A stretch of 64,000 nt of DNA from Parelaphostrongylus tenuis (lineage: Eukaryota; Nematoda; Chromadorea; Rhabditida; Metastrongylidae): positions 62,001 to 126,000 of the forward strand of contig JAHQIW010005958.1 of NCBI GenBank assembly GCA_019055375.1, written 5' to 3'. The translations under genes and the position numbers were made by a program. The notes under the pieces were generated by a model. It saw nothing but the letters and a program-made list of their open reading frames with translations, made no database searches and was not told the origin of the DNA. Numbering within the stretch: position 1 is the stretch's first letter; each line of letters begins with the position of its first letter. Of the stretch, positions 1 to 12,600 are shown in pieces.

Positions 1-114
1 ACTAATCAGATGAATGCCTAGCACTTGGACCTTGACTGCTCAAACATGCTATATCATTATCAGATTATCATCGTTTTGTGCAGAGTCCATAATAAAGAAT
101 TTCGTTCGAACATC

Positions 115-370
115 TAATATCTATTATCTGTCAGCATCTGGATTGTCGATATCGAGTGCCCATGCCGAACCGTTGACTGTTGGTTGCTGACAGATAAATG
201 CCTTGTAGCGTAGAAAGATTTGTGGCAAAAATAGGCGGCGGTAGTGCAAGGGATAGAGCACGCCCCCAGATAAGATGAAATGTGGGTTCCAGTCCCGCCC
301 GACGTAGAAGTTATGCGCATCAGTTTCCATCATTAGCTATATTTATAACATCATGCCACCGCTAGAAGCA
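115..370 (+). repeat. tRNA-like repeat, family C
   Basis: A-box-like GGTAGTGCAAGGGATAGAGC and B-box-like GGGTTCCAGTCCCGCC sit where a tRNA gene has them, and a TATAACATCATGCCACCGC tail follows. The anticodon stem does not fold as a working tRNA as far as I can judge, so this is a tRNA-derived repeat. Confidence 0.7.
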
Positions 371-894
371 TTTAAATTTAGAAAACTCTGTGCAATTTGT
401 ACTTTCAAAAGAAGTATAACGACATAGATCTCGCAGTTGAATGAAATCATTACTATACCTTTTTATCAATATATCATATGATATCATTCTATGCAATATT
501 TCAAAGTTATCATTGCGATTTAATATTACACGACAGAGATTAGTTTGCCAAAAATAGAGCTGCAGGATGTATGCAATGCTACTTCGTAGATAATTTCCTC
601 CAAATTTTCTGTTATCAGTGCACTCCAGGAGCTGGTACTTTTATATAAATATGGAGTAGACTATGTTCAATCCCTCTATGGTTGTACACGTGTTTATTAT
701 CTCTTATGTTTAGCTTTGAACATCGCTTGTCAAGCGGCTTTTGTCGCTGGACATGACACCAATTCAATATCATTCCGAACTCAAAAACAACTCTATTTTG
801 TTGCCGGAACACAGTACCATAGGAACATAGTACCATAGTCTTTTCACAAACCAAACTCAGCATTGGAAACTCTGTGTTACCCAAGAGCTCTCAG

Positions 895-1110
895 CATAAA
901 AGGGTTCAATGTCAATAGCGACTACCCTAGACCTGTGACGGTTCCCTGTTGACAGATAGACGCGATGTAGTATTGAAAGGGTGTCAAAACGGACGTCGGT
1001 AGAGCCAAAGGTTGAGCAAGCGCCCCCGGATAGGGTCCGATGTGGGTTTGAATTTCATGTGACGCAAAAAAATCTTACACACTACTCTACATCACTGGGT
1101 ATATTGTAAT
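895..1110 (+). repeat. tRNA-like repeat, family C, degraded
   Basis: Shares GACAGATAGACGCGATGTAG, ACGTCGGTAGAGCCAAAGG, GCCCCCGGATAGGGT and TACTCTACATCACTGGGTAT with other family C copies. The B-box is worn. Confidence 0.65.
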
Positions 1111-1859
1111 ATGATACTCATGCTAAAAGCTGTCGAATAAAACAATTCTGTTTGAAACAGTACAGTTGGGTAAAAAGTAGGGAAGCACCAACACGTTTCA
1201 CAAAAGGTGACCACGTTCCACACAACTTTGAATTGTTAATGGACTTTTTATGACAACTGGGCGTTTCTTTTATTAGAACAATCGTGTTTATCAGTTCCCC
1301 AATAATAACAGATTTTTCCATAACGGCAGAGTTTGCCTAGGATCAATTTTTGCTACATAATATCAAAACAATCCGCTGCGAAGTTGCAACATAGTATTCT
1401 GCGAGCAAGACGTCATCCCCTTTTTCGTCAGCAGAGCATGCTACGAGGACTTCTTAAGATATCTGGTTCAGTACTGATACTTCCAGTTTTCGAGTTGTTG
1501 AATGCTTACTGGTAAGTTCAGTGAAAAATCTCAATAGTGGAAAAACTAGGGAAACACGAGTAATATGACTCCATTTCACACAGTTTGTAATGGAAATTAG
1601 AAATTCACACGACAAAATTTACTGAAAAAAGGCTGTGAAGTTGCAGCAATGAATTCCGAAAGTAAAACTTCGTATTTTTTCCGTTGATAGAATGCGGACA
1701 AGTCTTTCCGCAATTTAAGCTTAGGTGAGAATTACTTTTCAAACTATCGATCGACTACGAGAACATAGACTAAAAAAGAAATAAATCATATAAAACCTTT
1801 ATTTCGAGTTTTTATTACGTTTCACCGCGCTAAAATTTCAATAGATCCTCTCATTCTTA

Positions 1860-2250
1860 TTTGAGCCAACTTGTCATGTGGTCTGGTAAGGGCTCTTGTA
1901 CAGCCCGACACACGTGTTTCTTACAGACTCGTCAGTTGGGCAGAACCCGCCGTCTTTCGATAATTTTATAGTCAGTTCTCTCAGGAGCTCTGCTCCCATA
2001 CAGAGATAAAAATACCAGCCAAAGAGCAATCGAGTGCGCAAACGCTCTGAGTTAGGTGAAATTTTCGCTTGACATAGGGTGTAAAACGTTCGTCTTCGAT
2101 GACTCTCTGTATCAGGGCTCCCGAGAGAACTGACTATCGAAAGACGACGGGTTCTGACCGACTGACGAGTCTGTAAGGACGAAACACGTGTATCGGGCTG
2201 TACAAGAGCCCTTACCAGACCACATGACAAGTTGGCTCAAATAAGAATAA
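1860..2250. repeat. Foldback element, family A, copy 1
   Basis: Near-palindrome. It opens with TTTGAGCCAACTTGTCATG and GGTCTGGTAAGGGCTCTTGT and closes with the reverse complement of both, ending CAAGTTGGCTCAAATAAG. Arms are about 120-130 bp with a loop of about 130 bp that contains the family's GAGCAATCGAGTG block. No coding capacity; open frames here are by-products. Confidence 0.85.
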
Positions 2251-2825
2251 ATCATATAACAATTGGAAATATGCTCTTTTTTGGAAGGATGTGGTTTCGA
2301 CATATGGTACTAAAAAAGCCTTCATTGAACCCTTTCTTGTTATATTCCATTATCTTAAAGTGGCAGTGCCCTTTTAAATTCTACGTTTACCAAAGATCTT
2401 TTCACATTTCCAGTGCTGATTGCGCAAGTAGAATGTGCCACCCTGTGAGGCGCGCAATGTGACCTATCGTGGTGTACAATACCACGCGGTTCTCAGTGCG
2501 TTAATCTCTAGACTTGAACTGAAGGAGGTATAGATAGCATCGATAATCCACCGAATTATACGATTAGTCTGATAACGTGCATCCAGCTTTTGAAATAGCG
2601 AAATAAATGAAAAGTCATTGAACTGCTACTACTACTTCGACTGCTACTATTAAAGCCAACTTCGTGTAGGCTAAACAAGGTAGGTATTCATGAATTTAAT
2701 GTATTGAATCTCAAAGCCAACGCTTCTTCAAATTATGGTTTCTACAATGGCTTGATAGAGTCACGTCCACCTTTCGGTTCGAGTGTTTTCTTAAGACTAC
2801 GCTTGAATTTTAACATATCTCCTAA

Positions 2826-3056
2826 TTATTATTTAAGCCAACATGTCATGTGGTCTGTTATAGGGCAGACTTATACAGCCCGATAACGTGTTTCGACCTT
2901 GACAGTCTCATCAGTCGGTCGGTATCCCTTCGTCTTTTGCTGATCTTTCGGGACGCTCAGTCCCCTGTACTAAGAGGGTCAAGGTCGAAACACGTGTATC
3001 AGACTTTTTAAGTCTGCCCTATAACAGACCTCATGACATGTTGGCTCAAATAATTA
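2826..3056. repeat. Foldback element, family A, copy 2 (short)
   Basis: Opens TTTAAGCCAACATGTCATG and closes CATGACATGTTGGCTCAAAT, with complementary stretches TATAGGGCAGACTTA and TAAGTCTGCCCTATA and with CGTGTTTCGACCTTGAC against GTCAAGGTCGAAACACG. The loop is about 70 bp. The flank at 2775-2830 carries the X block seen next to other copies. Confidence 0.85.
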
Positions 3057-3504
3057 TCAGGAGAGAGTCAGATATGTGGTGACTTTCTTCATTAATAATC
3101 TTCCAATAACTTGGTGTAGAAGTTGACCTGCTGTAATTAAGATCATCCTCTCAAGCTTTTCAAGGCAAATTCAATAGAGGCTTGCAACTGAACTGCTGCG
3201 TGATCTACTTGTCAGAGCCGGCACTTATTCATATATCTTTCCCCGTAAATGTGCGATTTGTTAATATCTTAAGGAAATAGAGATTCACAACCGAACTCGT
3301 GCTGGCCAAGACACAATGACGTCGACTGTGTCACCGTAAGTGTTTCGAAACACAGTTGCTTATCGGCACCACGGACACTACGTATGATGGATGATTGCGA
3401 CGTGTCACGGACGGTGTGTAGTGGTTCCCGTTCTGATCAATAACGCTTAATGTTCCACTAAAGCGTGCTAAAGTTGTATACTAACCAAATACAGCAAAAT
3501 AAAA

Positions 3505-3720
3505 ATTCAATTCTGTAGAGTGGTGTACAAAAACGTTTGCGTCAGCTGGGACTCGAAGATTTCACTCTTTCCTGGATCGTGTTCTGAACCCTTGCACTAC
3601 CGACGCTCGTTTCGCACACCATTCTTTCTACGCTACAACGTGATATCTGTCAGAAGCCAATCCTCTACGGTCTGGCGTGAGCAGTCACTTATCAACATTG
3701 GACCCTGATTTCAATGATTT
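3505..3720 (-). repeat. tRNA-like repeat, family C
   Basis: Reverse orientation: GTAGAGTGGTGTACAAAAAC, GCGTCAGCTGGGACTCGAAG, CTTGCACTACCGACGC and CGCTACAACGTGATATCTG. The tRNA-like promoter boxes read from the - strand. Confidence 0.7.
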
Positions 3721-4159
3721 CTGATTAAAATTAAAATTTGTGGTAACAGAAAGTTTGCATCTATGAATGTAAGTAGTGCAAAAGGCTGTGTGCTGAAGTG
3801 AAGAAATGAAAAACAAAATCAGTGAATGCAAGTGCTACTGTTGTCGCTGTCAGCTGTTAATTGAAAGAAGGCACTGTACAAAACCCAGGTTCAGCTACCA
3901 AATTCACGGAAACTGATGGCCTTAATGAAAACTCCCCTCCCCCACCCATAAAACAGGTCGGTGTGTGTGTGAATAACGTTAAGCAGTAGTTTTGGTGGAA
4001 CTGATACAATGATAACTGGATAGTCGCCAAAGACTTCATCATTCTCAAAGCAAACAATTAGCTTGAACAGCGACTGCGACGGGGAAGAATGAGGAGATGG
4101 TGTAATAAAATATCCGCAACTTATGAAAACGAATAATCAAAATATTCATGTCAGACCTA

Positions 4160-4240
4160 AACTAATCCATTGAATCGACTGTTTTTCAAACCTCGTTATA
4201 AACATTCAAAATCAAATCCAAAAAAAAGAAGAATGGTTTG
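4160..4240 (+). repeat. Element B end module, solo
   Basis: Carries TAATCCATTGAATCGACTG, CCTCGTTATAAACATTCAAA and TCCAAAAAAAAG, the leading module of element B, without the palindromic body. Confidence 0.65.
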
Positions 4241-5062
4241 CTAATGATGTGGAATCTCGTTGTCATACATAATCGCGTTTTATTGAATGAGGCAGTAACT
4301 TGCAAAACATGTTAGCTGAAATGCGTTATTTTTAATTGATATTGTAATTTTCCCTCGCGTTTATGTGGTTTTCCAAACCAGTATTGCACAATGTTTTGAA
4401 ATTTCTTCCAGTAAAGCATAAAATGACCTGGATGTGAAAGTCAAAGGATTCTCGTATAAAAGTCACTGGTGAATCTCCTTTTTAACTGAAATTGAGTTAA
4501 AGTCTAATGAGCTACTTATCTGTTATTTTACTGTAGAGAAAAGTTTTCAGAACATGTCAAATCACACATTACCTTGAATAAGCACAAAATGCGTATTGGC
4601 ATTGAAGTTAAATATGAAAATTTTATGGAAAAATTATTCTTTAAATTTTCTGACGAGTCCTTGTATAACTTCTGCGAATTCCAGATCTTTTGTATGATTC
4701 GGTCGGCAGTATTGATAATAGTACTCTACCTTTCTGTTTATGGCCTTGATCGCCACTTGCGGTATTTGTTTTGTCAGAGTCAATTTTCGGCTAACCACGG
4801 TTGATCAAATAATTCACCGTTTTCTTGATGGACAAATACAAAGTTGCTAAAAGTAGTATTTGCTCAGTTCAGCAATCACAAGGTTTTGGCCGTTTTGCTT
4901 TCTTGAAATTTCATACTGTTATTAGCATCTCAATGGCTGAGTGTCGTTGTATTTAAGACTTTCCCTGGGTACTGAGCTGAGATCTAGATCTGAGGAATCC
5001 AAGAAACCATCGCCATCCCGGCGATGTAATAGTCACAGAAGCAAATCTACCTTCGATCCACA

Positions 5063-5178
5063 ATGGGACAGCTTTTACCTGTGAAGAAGCGTCGAATAGT
5101 CTTATCACAGCTTTCAAAAATTTCAGAGGGACGTTTTGACACAGCCTTCAAAGTGCTGAAACTTGCATGCTTTCTTGT
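5063..5178 (+). CDS. Candidate first coding exon, unassigned
   Basis: ATG in the context CCACAATGG opens a frame MGQLLPVKKRRIVLSQLSK then ISEGRFDTAFKVLKLACFL, followed by GTGAGT, a strong donor, at 5179. I recognise no family and found no second exon. Composition is more protein-like than the surrounding AT-rich DNA. Weak. Confidence 0.25.
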
Positions 5179-8100
5179 GTGAGTAAACAATTTTTAAAAA
5201 AAAGTGCAAAGTACTCATTTCTAGACTTCTTTATTAAGTACGTTCCAATAATGAATAAATTTATAATATAATGAAGAAGTCAAATTTAGGAATGCAACTC
5301 CCTGTAAAATAATGTTCAACTTCGGCGATTCCATAAGCCCCTTTTTACTTGGCTTTTTACATCTGCTCTGACGTTTTTCTTAATTTGTTCTCTTTTGTCA
5401 AAGTTGTATATATACATTCCGCTTTCCAAGCACACTCTTGCTCATTGTCCATGGGATCATCATCAAGCTTTCACTTACTTATTTCTCGAATATTTATGTT
5501 ACATTGAGGGCAACACTGTCTACCCCTCATCAAGACCTACTCTCAAAGAAAGAACCTCCACTCGTAAACTGGACCTTCTTGAAATGCATTGTTGTCAAAT
5601 AATAAGAATTTTTCTTTCGTTTCGTTTTGTTTCGTTGTGTCACATACTCTGCCATGAATAAAAGCAAATGTAGCTCTGTTTAACGTCATGATGACAACTA
5701 GAGGTCAACGATTGCTTGGCTAGTTTTGTCGTTCTAGAAGAGCACTTGACAACTGGTGATTTCCTTCGGCACAAACGTCCCCTCTTGAAAAGCGATGAAA
5801 GTAAATCTCATATTTCAGTGCCCGCCAACCTACTTCTGAATGATTGACTTTTTCCGATCATTCTAAATGAGGCTTAGATGTGGATTATAAGAGTTCAAAC
5901 AACTTTATTGAAAGGCAGGTTGCTTTGAACGTATAGTGCAACTCCTTTGTTTTATATTTTATAATCAGTCTGCATTCATCACAAGCTTATGAACCATTTA
6001 ATGTCACCAAAAAATCAAAAGAAGTTTGAAATAATTCCTATCAGGGTACAGAAATAGTTCTCTTGCTGTCCTGAAAATTCTCCGTTACACAACTACTTTG
6101 GATTTTGAGTAAGCTCAGATTGTTAGTAAGCTATTTTGTGTGGATAGCCATATTGGGAATGCAGTTTATTAGGCCGAGGTTCGATCGTACATCAAGCCAA
6201 CCAGCCTCACATCCTTCATAGTCACAATATTAATGTGGTACTTTTTTGAGAGCTCTTTCTAATGCATAAAGTTTGACAGCTGTCTGTACTTCAAGAAGGT
6301 GTAGAATTATCTGAAGGTTCTACTGAATATCACTCGATCAGCACTCAACATCATGCTTGAACAAGATAAAATTCTTGATATTTCGGTTCAACCTCAACTC
6401 AACTTTGGAATATTTCGTGGATAATGAATGTTATGAAACGAAATTATGTAGTGACAGAACAAGTAAAAAGCCAAATGTTTATTGTGTCTTGATAAGTTAT
6501 GTTCTCTTCTTGAGTAGCCACGAGTCTCCTATTAGAAAATTTTTTGACGATGGCTGACGTTTCGCCGTTTCCGCCTTTTTCGAAACGTAGAAATCAGTTA
6601 ACACGTAAATTCAAGCAAACAATTTCATACCCCTTAACCAACTGAATCTAATAGATAATTTTCGACTATATAATGACGTTGAGGACGGGTAACGTAAAGT
6701 CTGTGAGAATGCCTGGCCAAGGTCAAGAGGCCAGCGTGAGGCCTGAAGTATGGCTCAAGTTCTCCGTCCTTCAAATCATTTTCGGTTTTCTGGTTTTATC
6801 CAAAGCGGTACAAAAACTGAACCCCCTCTGAAACCTTTTAGATTTCTTTACGGGTATAATGACCTTGTACTATGATTGATTTTCACTGACAACAATGTCA
6901 TTGCCTCACGAAGAATTAATTCTTGAAAGCGAGCTAGCAAAGACACACTGACGTACAACCTTGTCGGTAACACTTTTAACACATAGTCGGCAATTGAGCG
7001 AAGCAACAAACAGCTGATAAACATCTCTTGATGTCCCAAGTTCCCTGGAAATTTTGCCTAGATAATGTCTTATATTCATGCAAAGCTTTAGGCAGCGTCT
7101 AGCATTTGCTGTAACTTTGTTTTACAGTGTACATGCACAAAGTTGATAATGATTTTTTTTTTTGTGATCACTATCCTCTCGTGTGGCATCTCACCGCACC
7201 CTGCCCTAAAAAGAATGCTTTACAAATAAAAAAGCACTAATATTAGCCATATCTGATTCTATTTTATCTGTTATAAGTTCTTAATCACGACTTGTATCCA
7301 AAGGTACCCAGTGTTTTCTGCTGAGTGGTGGAGCATGGGGACTACTTCAGTGTTTGTGTAAAACCATATTAGGCGTTACATTCGATTCAACTCCATCATT
7401 TTCGTAGATAGAAAACATAGGAGAGAAATTTTTGAGAAGATCGGTTTATGGAAAGATTTTTGAGAAAAGTCCTATGGTGAACTCATGTGCTTGAGTTTAA
7501 GTGTAACATCATCTTCTTGTTGTCTTGTTTTGTTCATAATCACTTTAGAGGGCGGAGCAGTGAAATACGCATGGGTGGTTCAACAACAATTTGCGAGCTC
7601 GTTTGCAACTGCCAAGTGGTTCACATTGTAGCTGTTGCTTTCCTTTTTTAATTCACCCAACCTTTGCCATCTTGTTGACCGGAGAACTTGTTACCGCGCA
7701 AACAAGGTTGGATTCTATGCGATAAACTCTGCATAGACCTTCTATAACTAGTTCTAACATATCTAACTCCTATTACGACCACTCGTCTTTGGGACACAAG
7801 ACTTTCTCACTGCAGTCAATGGCTCGTTCTTGTTTTGTCTTCCGAATCCGCGATTTTCTCCATGACAAGAGCAGTTTATGCAAAATAAGGCAAGAGCTAA
7901 ACTATGAGAGTAAAAAGCCACTTTAAGTGTCTTAATGCCTTTCTGAACGAAAAGAGTAATGTTTGCTAATTCTCTGCGCAGTCGTTTGCTGTCTGCTTTT
8001 CTAAACGCTCTTCTGAATAACTGATTTGGATCGATCTTATGTGAGCGATCGCGAGCTGTTTGAATGCAAATTTACTTAACATTCGAGTAGTGTAAAAGTC

Positions 8101-8719
8101 AAGTATAGACAAAAAAGAGCATATAATTTATCTCAGGCGAAGGTGAACTATCTGAAGGAGCCTTTTTTGCTGCTTTATCAATCAGGAATTGTCCAGTGTT
8201 GAATATACGGTCCTAACTGGCAAAGGATAATCCCATCGTCACGTCGAGTAGAAAGGAAGTACTTATAGTAAAGGCATAAATGCTGTTCTGTTTTCCTAGC
8301 TGATGGACATTGCATTACAACTTTAGTGACAGGTGCGTAAGGCTTACTCGCTCATGTGGCAAAATTACACTTGTTGTCAGCACTGGTTTTAGAGATATTG
8401 ATAGGATGGTTAGCAGTGCCAATTATCATGAAGTTTATCTTTGATATACTCGGGCACGCTTTGCCCATGAAGGTGAAGATTCACGATCTGCTCAGTCTTT
8501 TCAGCTCGAAGTATGTCAAGCAATTTAGTTTTTGGCAATCCGTAAACCACCATCTAATTTTATTTACTTTCATTACAAATTGCAATTCTGAATGTTTACA
8601 GCCTACAGCCGATTGGGCTCATCATTGAACACATTAGCACATTTGAGACTGCATATTTCAATGCAAATAACTATGTGATGCAATGTGGATATTGATGATC
8701 AAATGAAATTCTTTTTATT

Positions 8720-8890
8720 TAACCGCTCCTAGCGGTGGTGTGAATTTTCAAGTCACTAGTGCAGCGGGTTAGAGCACGCGCTCCCGGATCGAGTGAGATG
8801 TGGGTTTGAGTCTCGCCTGACAAGCGAAAGTTTTGCACTTCACTGTGAATTGAAGGGCAATATGGATAGTCCGCATTGAGTTAAATTCAC
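8720..8890 (+). repeat. tRNA-like repeat, family C
   Basis: Contains AGTGCAGCGGGTTAGAGCAC, GCTCCCGGATCGAGTGAGAT and GGGTTTGAGTCTCGCCTGAC, then a diverged tail. Lies between the unassigned 4-8.7 kb stretch and globin gene 1. Confidence 0.7.
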
Positions 8891-9687
8891 ACTGCGCGGA
8901 GCAAAACGACTTCTCATAACAATTTGTTCACTCTACTTAGGCATATTTGAGTGTTTCTTCTTTTCCATAGAAGATAGTGGAATTTTTTTATTCATACAGC
9001 ATCTTGTCGCTCACTGAGAATTGAATTTAATGCAAAATTCAAAAATTTGATAATTTCGCGTACATACGCAATTGTCGCCAAATTTAGTAAGAAGAAGACG
9101 ATGAGTTGTTAAGACTACATTTGAAAATCGAAAGGAGAGAGTACATGGAAAGAAATTGAATTCTCCATGCCATTCTGCTTTTCATAAATGAGGTCGATGG
9201 CATTTGGATTGTGCGAATATGGCGCTTCGTGCGCTAATCTTTGGTCACCTAGTCCCATTGTCTACACTGGTTTGCGTATGTAGTGGATAAAATGATTGGA
9301 AAATTTTTTTTCTTGCTACAGTTTGTTTGTTACCTTGTTGTATGCCTTGCTTATTCATATTTTTCCCGGATTTCCTAAAGAACAAAATCACGGTGCTTTG
9401 AGCTGTATATCCTGCAGAAACTAACGAATGCATACAACTATATTCAACCACCTACCTCCGTCCTATCGTTTTGTACGAAGTCATAAGTTCTGACTCGGCC
9501 GAAAAATCTCATGTTTACATAAGTGCATATTTACATCGATAACAACAGCATATTGAAAAATAAGAATATAAGTGACATCTTTGATATTCTTGACCCTCAA
9601 TTCTCAGTAACGCTTCTTATTTCCGTTTTGTCTTCGCTGCGAAGAACAAGTTTTTACCGAAATCTAGTTAGAAGAATTCTTATGCAG

Positions 9688-12600
9688 AATGTTGTCGCCT
9701 GCAGAGGTGAAAAAAACGCGTCAAAGCCTCACTTGAAACAGTTCCAATTGGTAAATCCCCCAAGGAGATCCAAAATGGAAAGGATTTCTACAAATAGTAA
9801 GTTTTTGATGCTTATTAATTTAAGCATTAGAAAAACCTCTCGCTGGTTTCCCTCAGATTAGTAATTTCATAGTGAATGGATGACACCATAGTTACGAATC
9901 TATGCATATGCATTAAGACGCTTATGATGTAGATTGGGTCTGACTGCCTGCTAAAAAAAAAACCAACCTCCTTTCCTTTCAAGAACGGAAAATCGGTCTA
10001 AGACTTTGCTGCAAAAAGAATCCTCTGATCTACACGGACTGGTAACTATCCCTGTCGATGACCTGGGAATGCTCTTGTTCGGCCAGAGTTTATAGAGGCA
10101 ATTAGCATTCAACGACATTCATAAAAGAACCAGAAACATAAGCGAGATCCAAATTAGTGTTGAATCGATGGAAGTCATGGATGATTAATGTAAAGCGCGG
10201 TCCGAGTGCTAGAAGTTCATTGATCCGCAGGTCTGGTAATGGATATGTCAAAAAACTAAAATTTCTACATAATTGTTGAAAAAAACCGATAACCGAGCAT
10301 AATATGAACATTTTTCAAATGCTAGATTTTTAGCATGTTCACTCACCATCCTGACCTACGTCGTTATTTCAAAGGAGCCGAATCGTACACAGCCGACGAT
10401 GTTCAAAAAAGCGAGAGGTGAGATTTTCATAAGAGGATAAATAAAAATAAAGAGGATTTAAAAATAAAATTGACTACCTATCAAGAATATGGATGCTTGT
10501 TTTTCGGCGCTACATTTTCATCAGCAACGCAGGCCTAAGTTAGGTTTACCCTGATAGGAGACGGTCACTGGAGGCTGTACCAATTCACACCGAATCTGCT
10601 TCTTCAACTGTGTTTCAGAAGTTAGAAGGAGTCTTAGCATTGGATAAGCGACAAGCTAATGCAGCGCTCATCTAGGGCTGAAGCTTTTTGGAAAGATGCG
10701 ATGAAAGACGCTAGTTTTTGTTTAGGTTTGATAAACAAGGTCAACGAATACTACTCGCCGTCTATATCCTCGCCAACGTTTTTGACGATGTAAGTTAGTC
10801 TTGAAACATTCCGATAGAAAACGAATTTGTGTGATGATTTAAATGAATTCTGAGTTTTGCTCCATTTCAGTAGTGTCATGATATTATAAATCTACAATGG
10901 TGGGTGGTATGCAAAATATGTGACCTCACGTGAGACTTGAATCCGCCTTTCACTCATACGAGTGGAGCGTGCTACCACTACACTACAGAGGCTGCCACTA
11001 TTTAAGACTCGTTCCTCATAATGAGCTAACGTGTCTGTCAGAAGCCAACATTCAACGAGTTTGGTGTGTTGAGTACATATCAACATCAAATCCATCAAAG
11101 CTAACAGCTGTGTTTTGCATACTGCTCAACATTCTCGAATGAATCTAGGAGAATCAAAAGACTATCTTAATGTCATCGCTGCGATGCAAATATGTCAATT
11201 TTAGCCTAAATCAGCTTTTAAAGTAGGATCACATAACGATCATGAATGAAATGTCAGTGAAGTACTCACTTATGCCAACTGGTTTGCCGTCTACACATCA
11301 AATGGATCGAGCGATTGATCGTAGTTTTCGTATTTGCCTTGACAACTCAGACTTACTTCGTGGTTGCACGCTTTTTCAAAATTGTTGCAGCTTCGTTTCA
11401 AAGTCTTTATGACAAAATCTGACTCTATGATGGGCTGCTTCATGATTGCGAAAAGCTCTGTAAAATTCTGATCGACTGGCACGTTATTCTGGATGTTAGG
11501 TCACGTACATCGATTACAAATGTTGAAGCTTTCGCACTCCAAATTTCACGCTTGGCTTCTGTTTAACGAAAATGAGTATTTTAAAACCACATCATATCAC
11601 ACACAGACGTGCCGGTTTAGAGTTTTGTGCTTTGAGAGATGTTTGTATTACAAAAACGTCAGAGGAGTGTTAAAGAAAGTGTAGCTGCTGATCTTTGCTC
11701 TCTGATCTCGTTTTAACTATTTCAGTCGTTGCAAAAAGTTTGCTGTACAGTTTCGAAATTGTGCTTATATTTGAATTACGGAAAAGTGTGTTTTTTCAAG
11801 CTTTTCCAATGTTGATGTGTGATTGATTTGTTGAGGGCAATTCTGAGTTCTTCTTGAGCGATTTTTTTTTCAATCGAAGGACTTCGTAAAGAGTAGCATA
11901 TTAGGTTTTATGTGCACACATGTAAAGAAACTCACACATATGTGGTTGAAATCATCCGCGTAAACATGAAGTTTTCGCATTTTGGTTTTGTGAAATGTAT
12001 GGAAGCGCGTGGTTGTAAGATTTTGTGGCTCGCCCATGGTTACAATTAATGAGGCAAAGTGGTGCAAATGTAACCATGTGTTTTCTCTGTAGACTCAGGA
12101 GGTGTTAGAAGCTTCTCGGATCGGACTTGCCTTCATCCTTCCTATTTATATCGACATACCCATTCATGATTAAAATTTTTGGCAGTCCAAAACTAGGCTA
12201 AATTAGATTTCAAAAGTCTGGAGAATAATAAATAGAATAAATTTTAAAAATGTATTTTGAAAAATTCTTACATTTATCCATAAGATCGACTGTTTTTTGG
12301 ACCTCGTGATAAACATTCAAAATAATTCCAAAAAAAGAGAATGTTTTAAGCCTGAACGAGGTTGGTACGCCAGGGCCATACACCGCTGTTTCGGAGGTTT
12401 CGCTTCCTCGTCAGTGACCCCCGCCACACATTAAGCCCTGCATTGTAGCAAGGAGGGAGGCGTATGTGGTGATGGCATAGTGTACAATGACACTGGTCCA
12501 TCACCACTTTCAGTCGATGGATTTTGGCTGGTTAACCAAAATTAATCCATGAGATCGACTATTTTAGTGTCATTCTACACTATGCCATCACCACATACGC

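Larger units (their letters stand above)
3730..8715. other. Stretch without recognised genes
   Basis: Apart from the element B end module at 4.16 kb and the candidate exon at 5.06 kb, I see only AT-rich DNA with short frames. No repeat family from elsewhere in the window is obvious. Confidence 0.5.

Noticed and set aside
3857..4057. A 66-codon reverse frame with a GGGGEF stretch
   Set aside because: No conserved motif, no splice sites; likely chance in low-complexity DNA.
8356..8628. Signal-peptide exon of globin gene 1
   Set aside because: The hydrophobic frame starts at GTG; the only nearby ATG frame stops early, and no donor in the right phase was seen.
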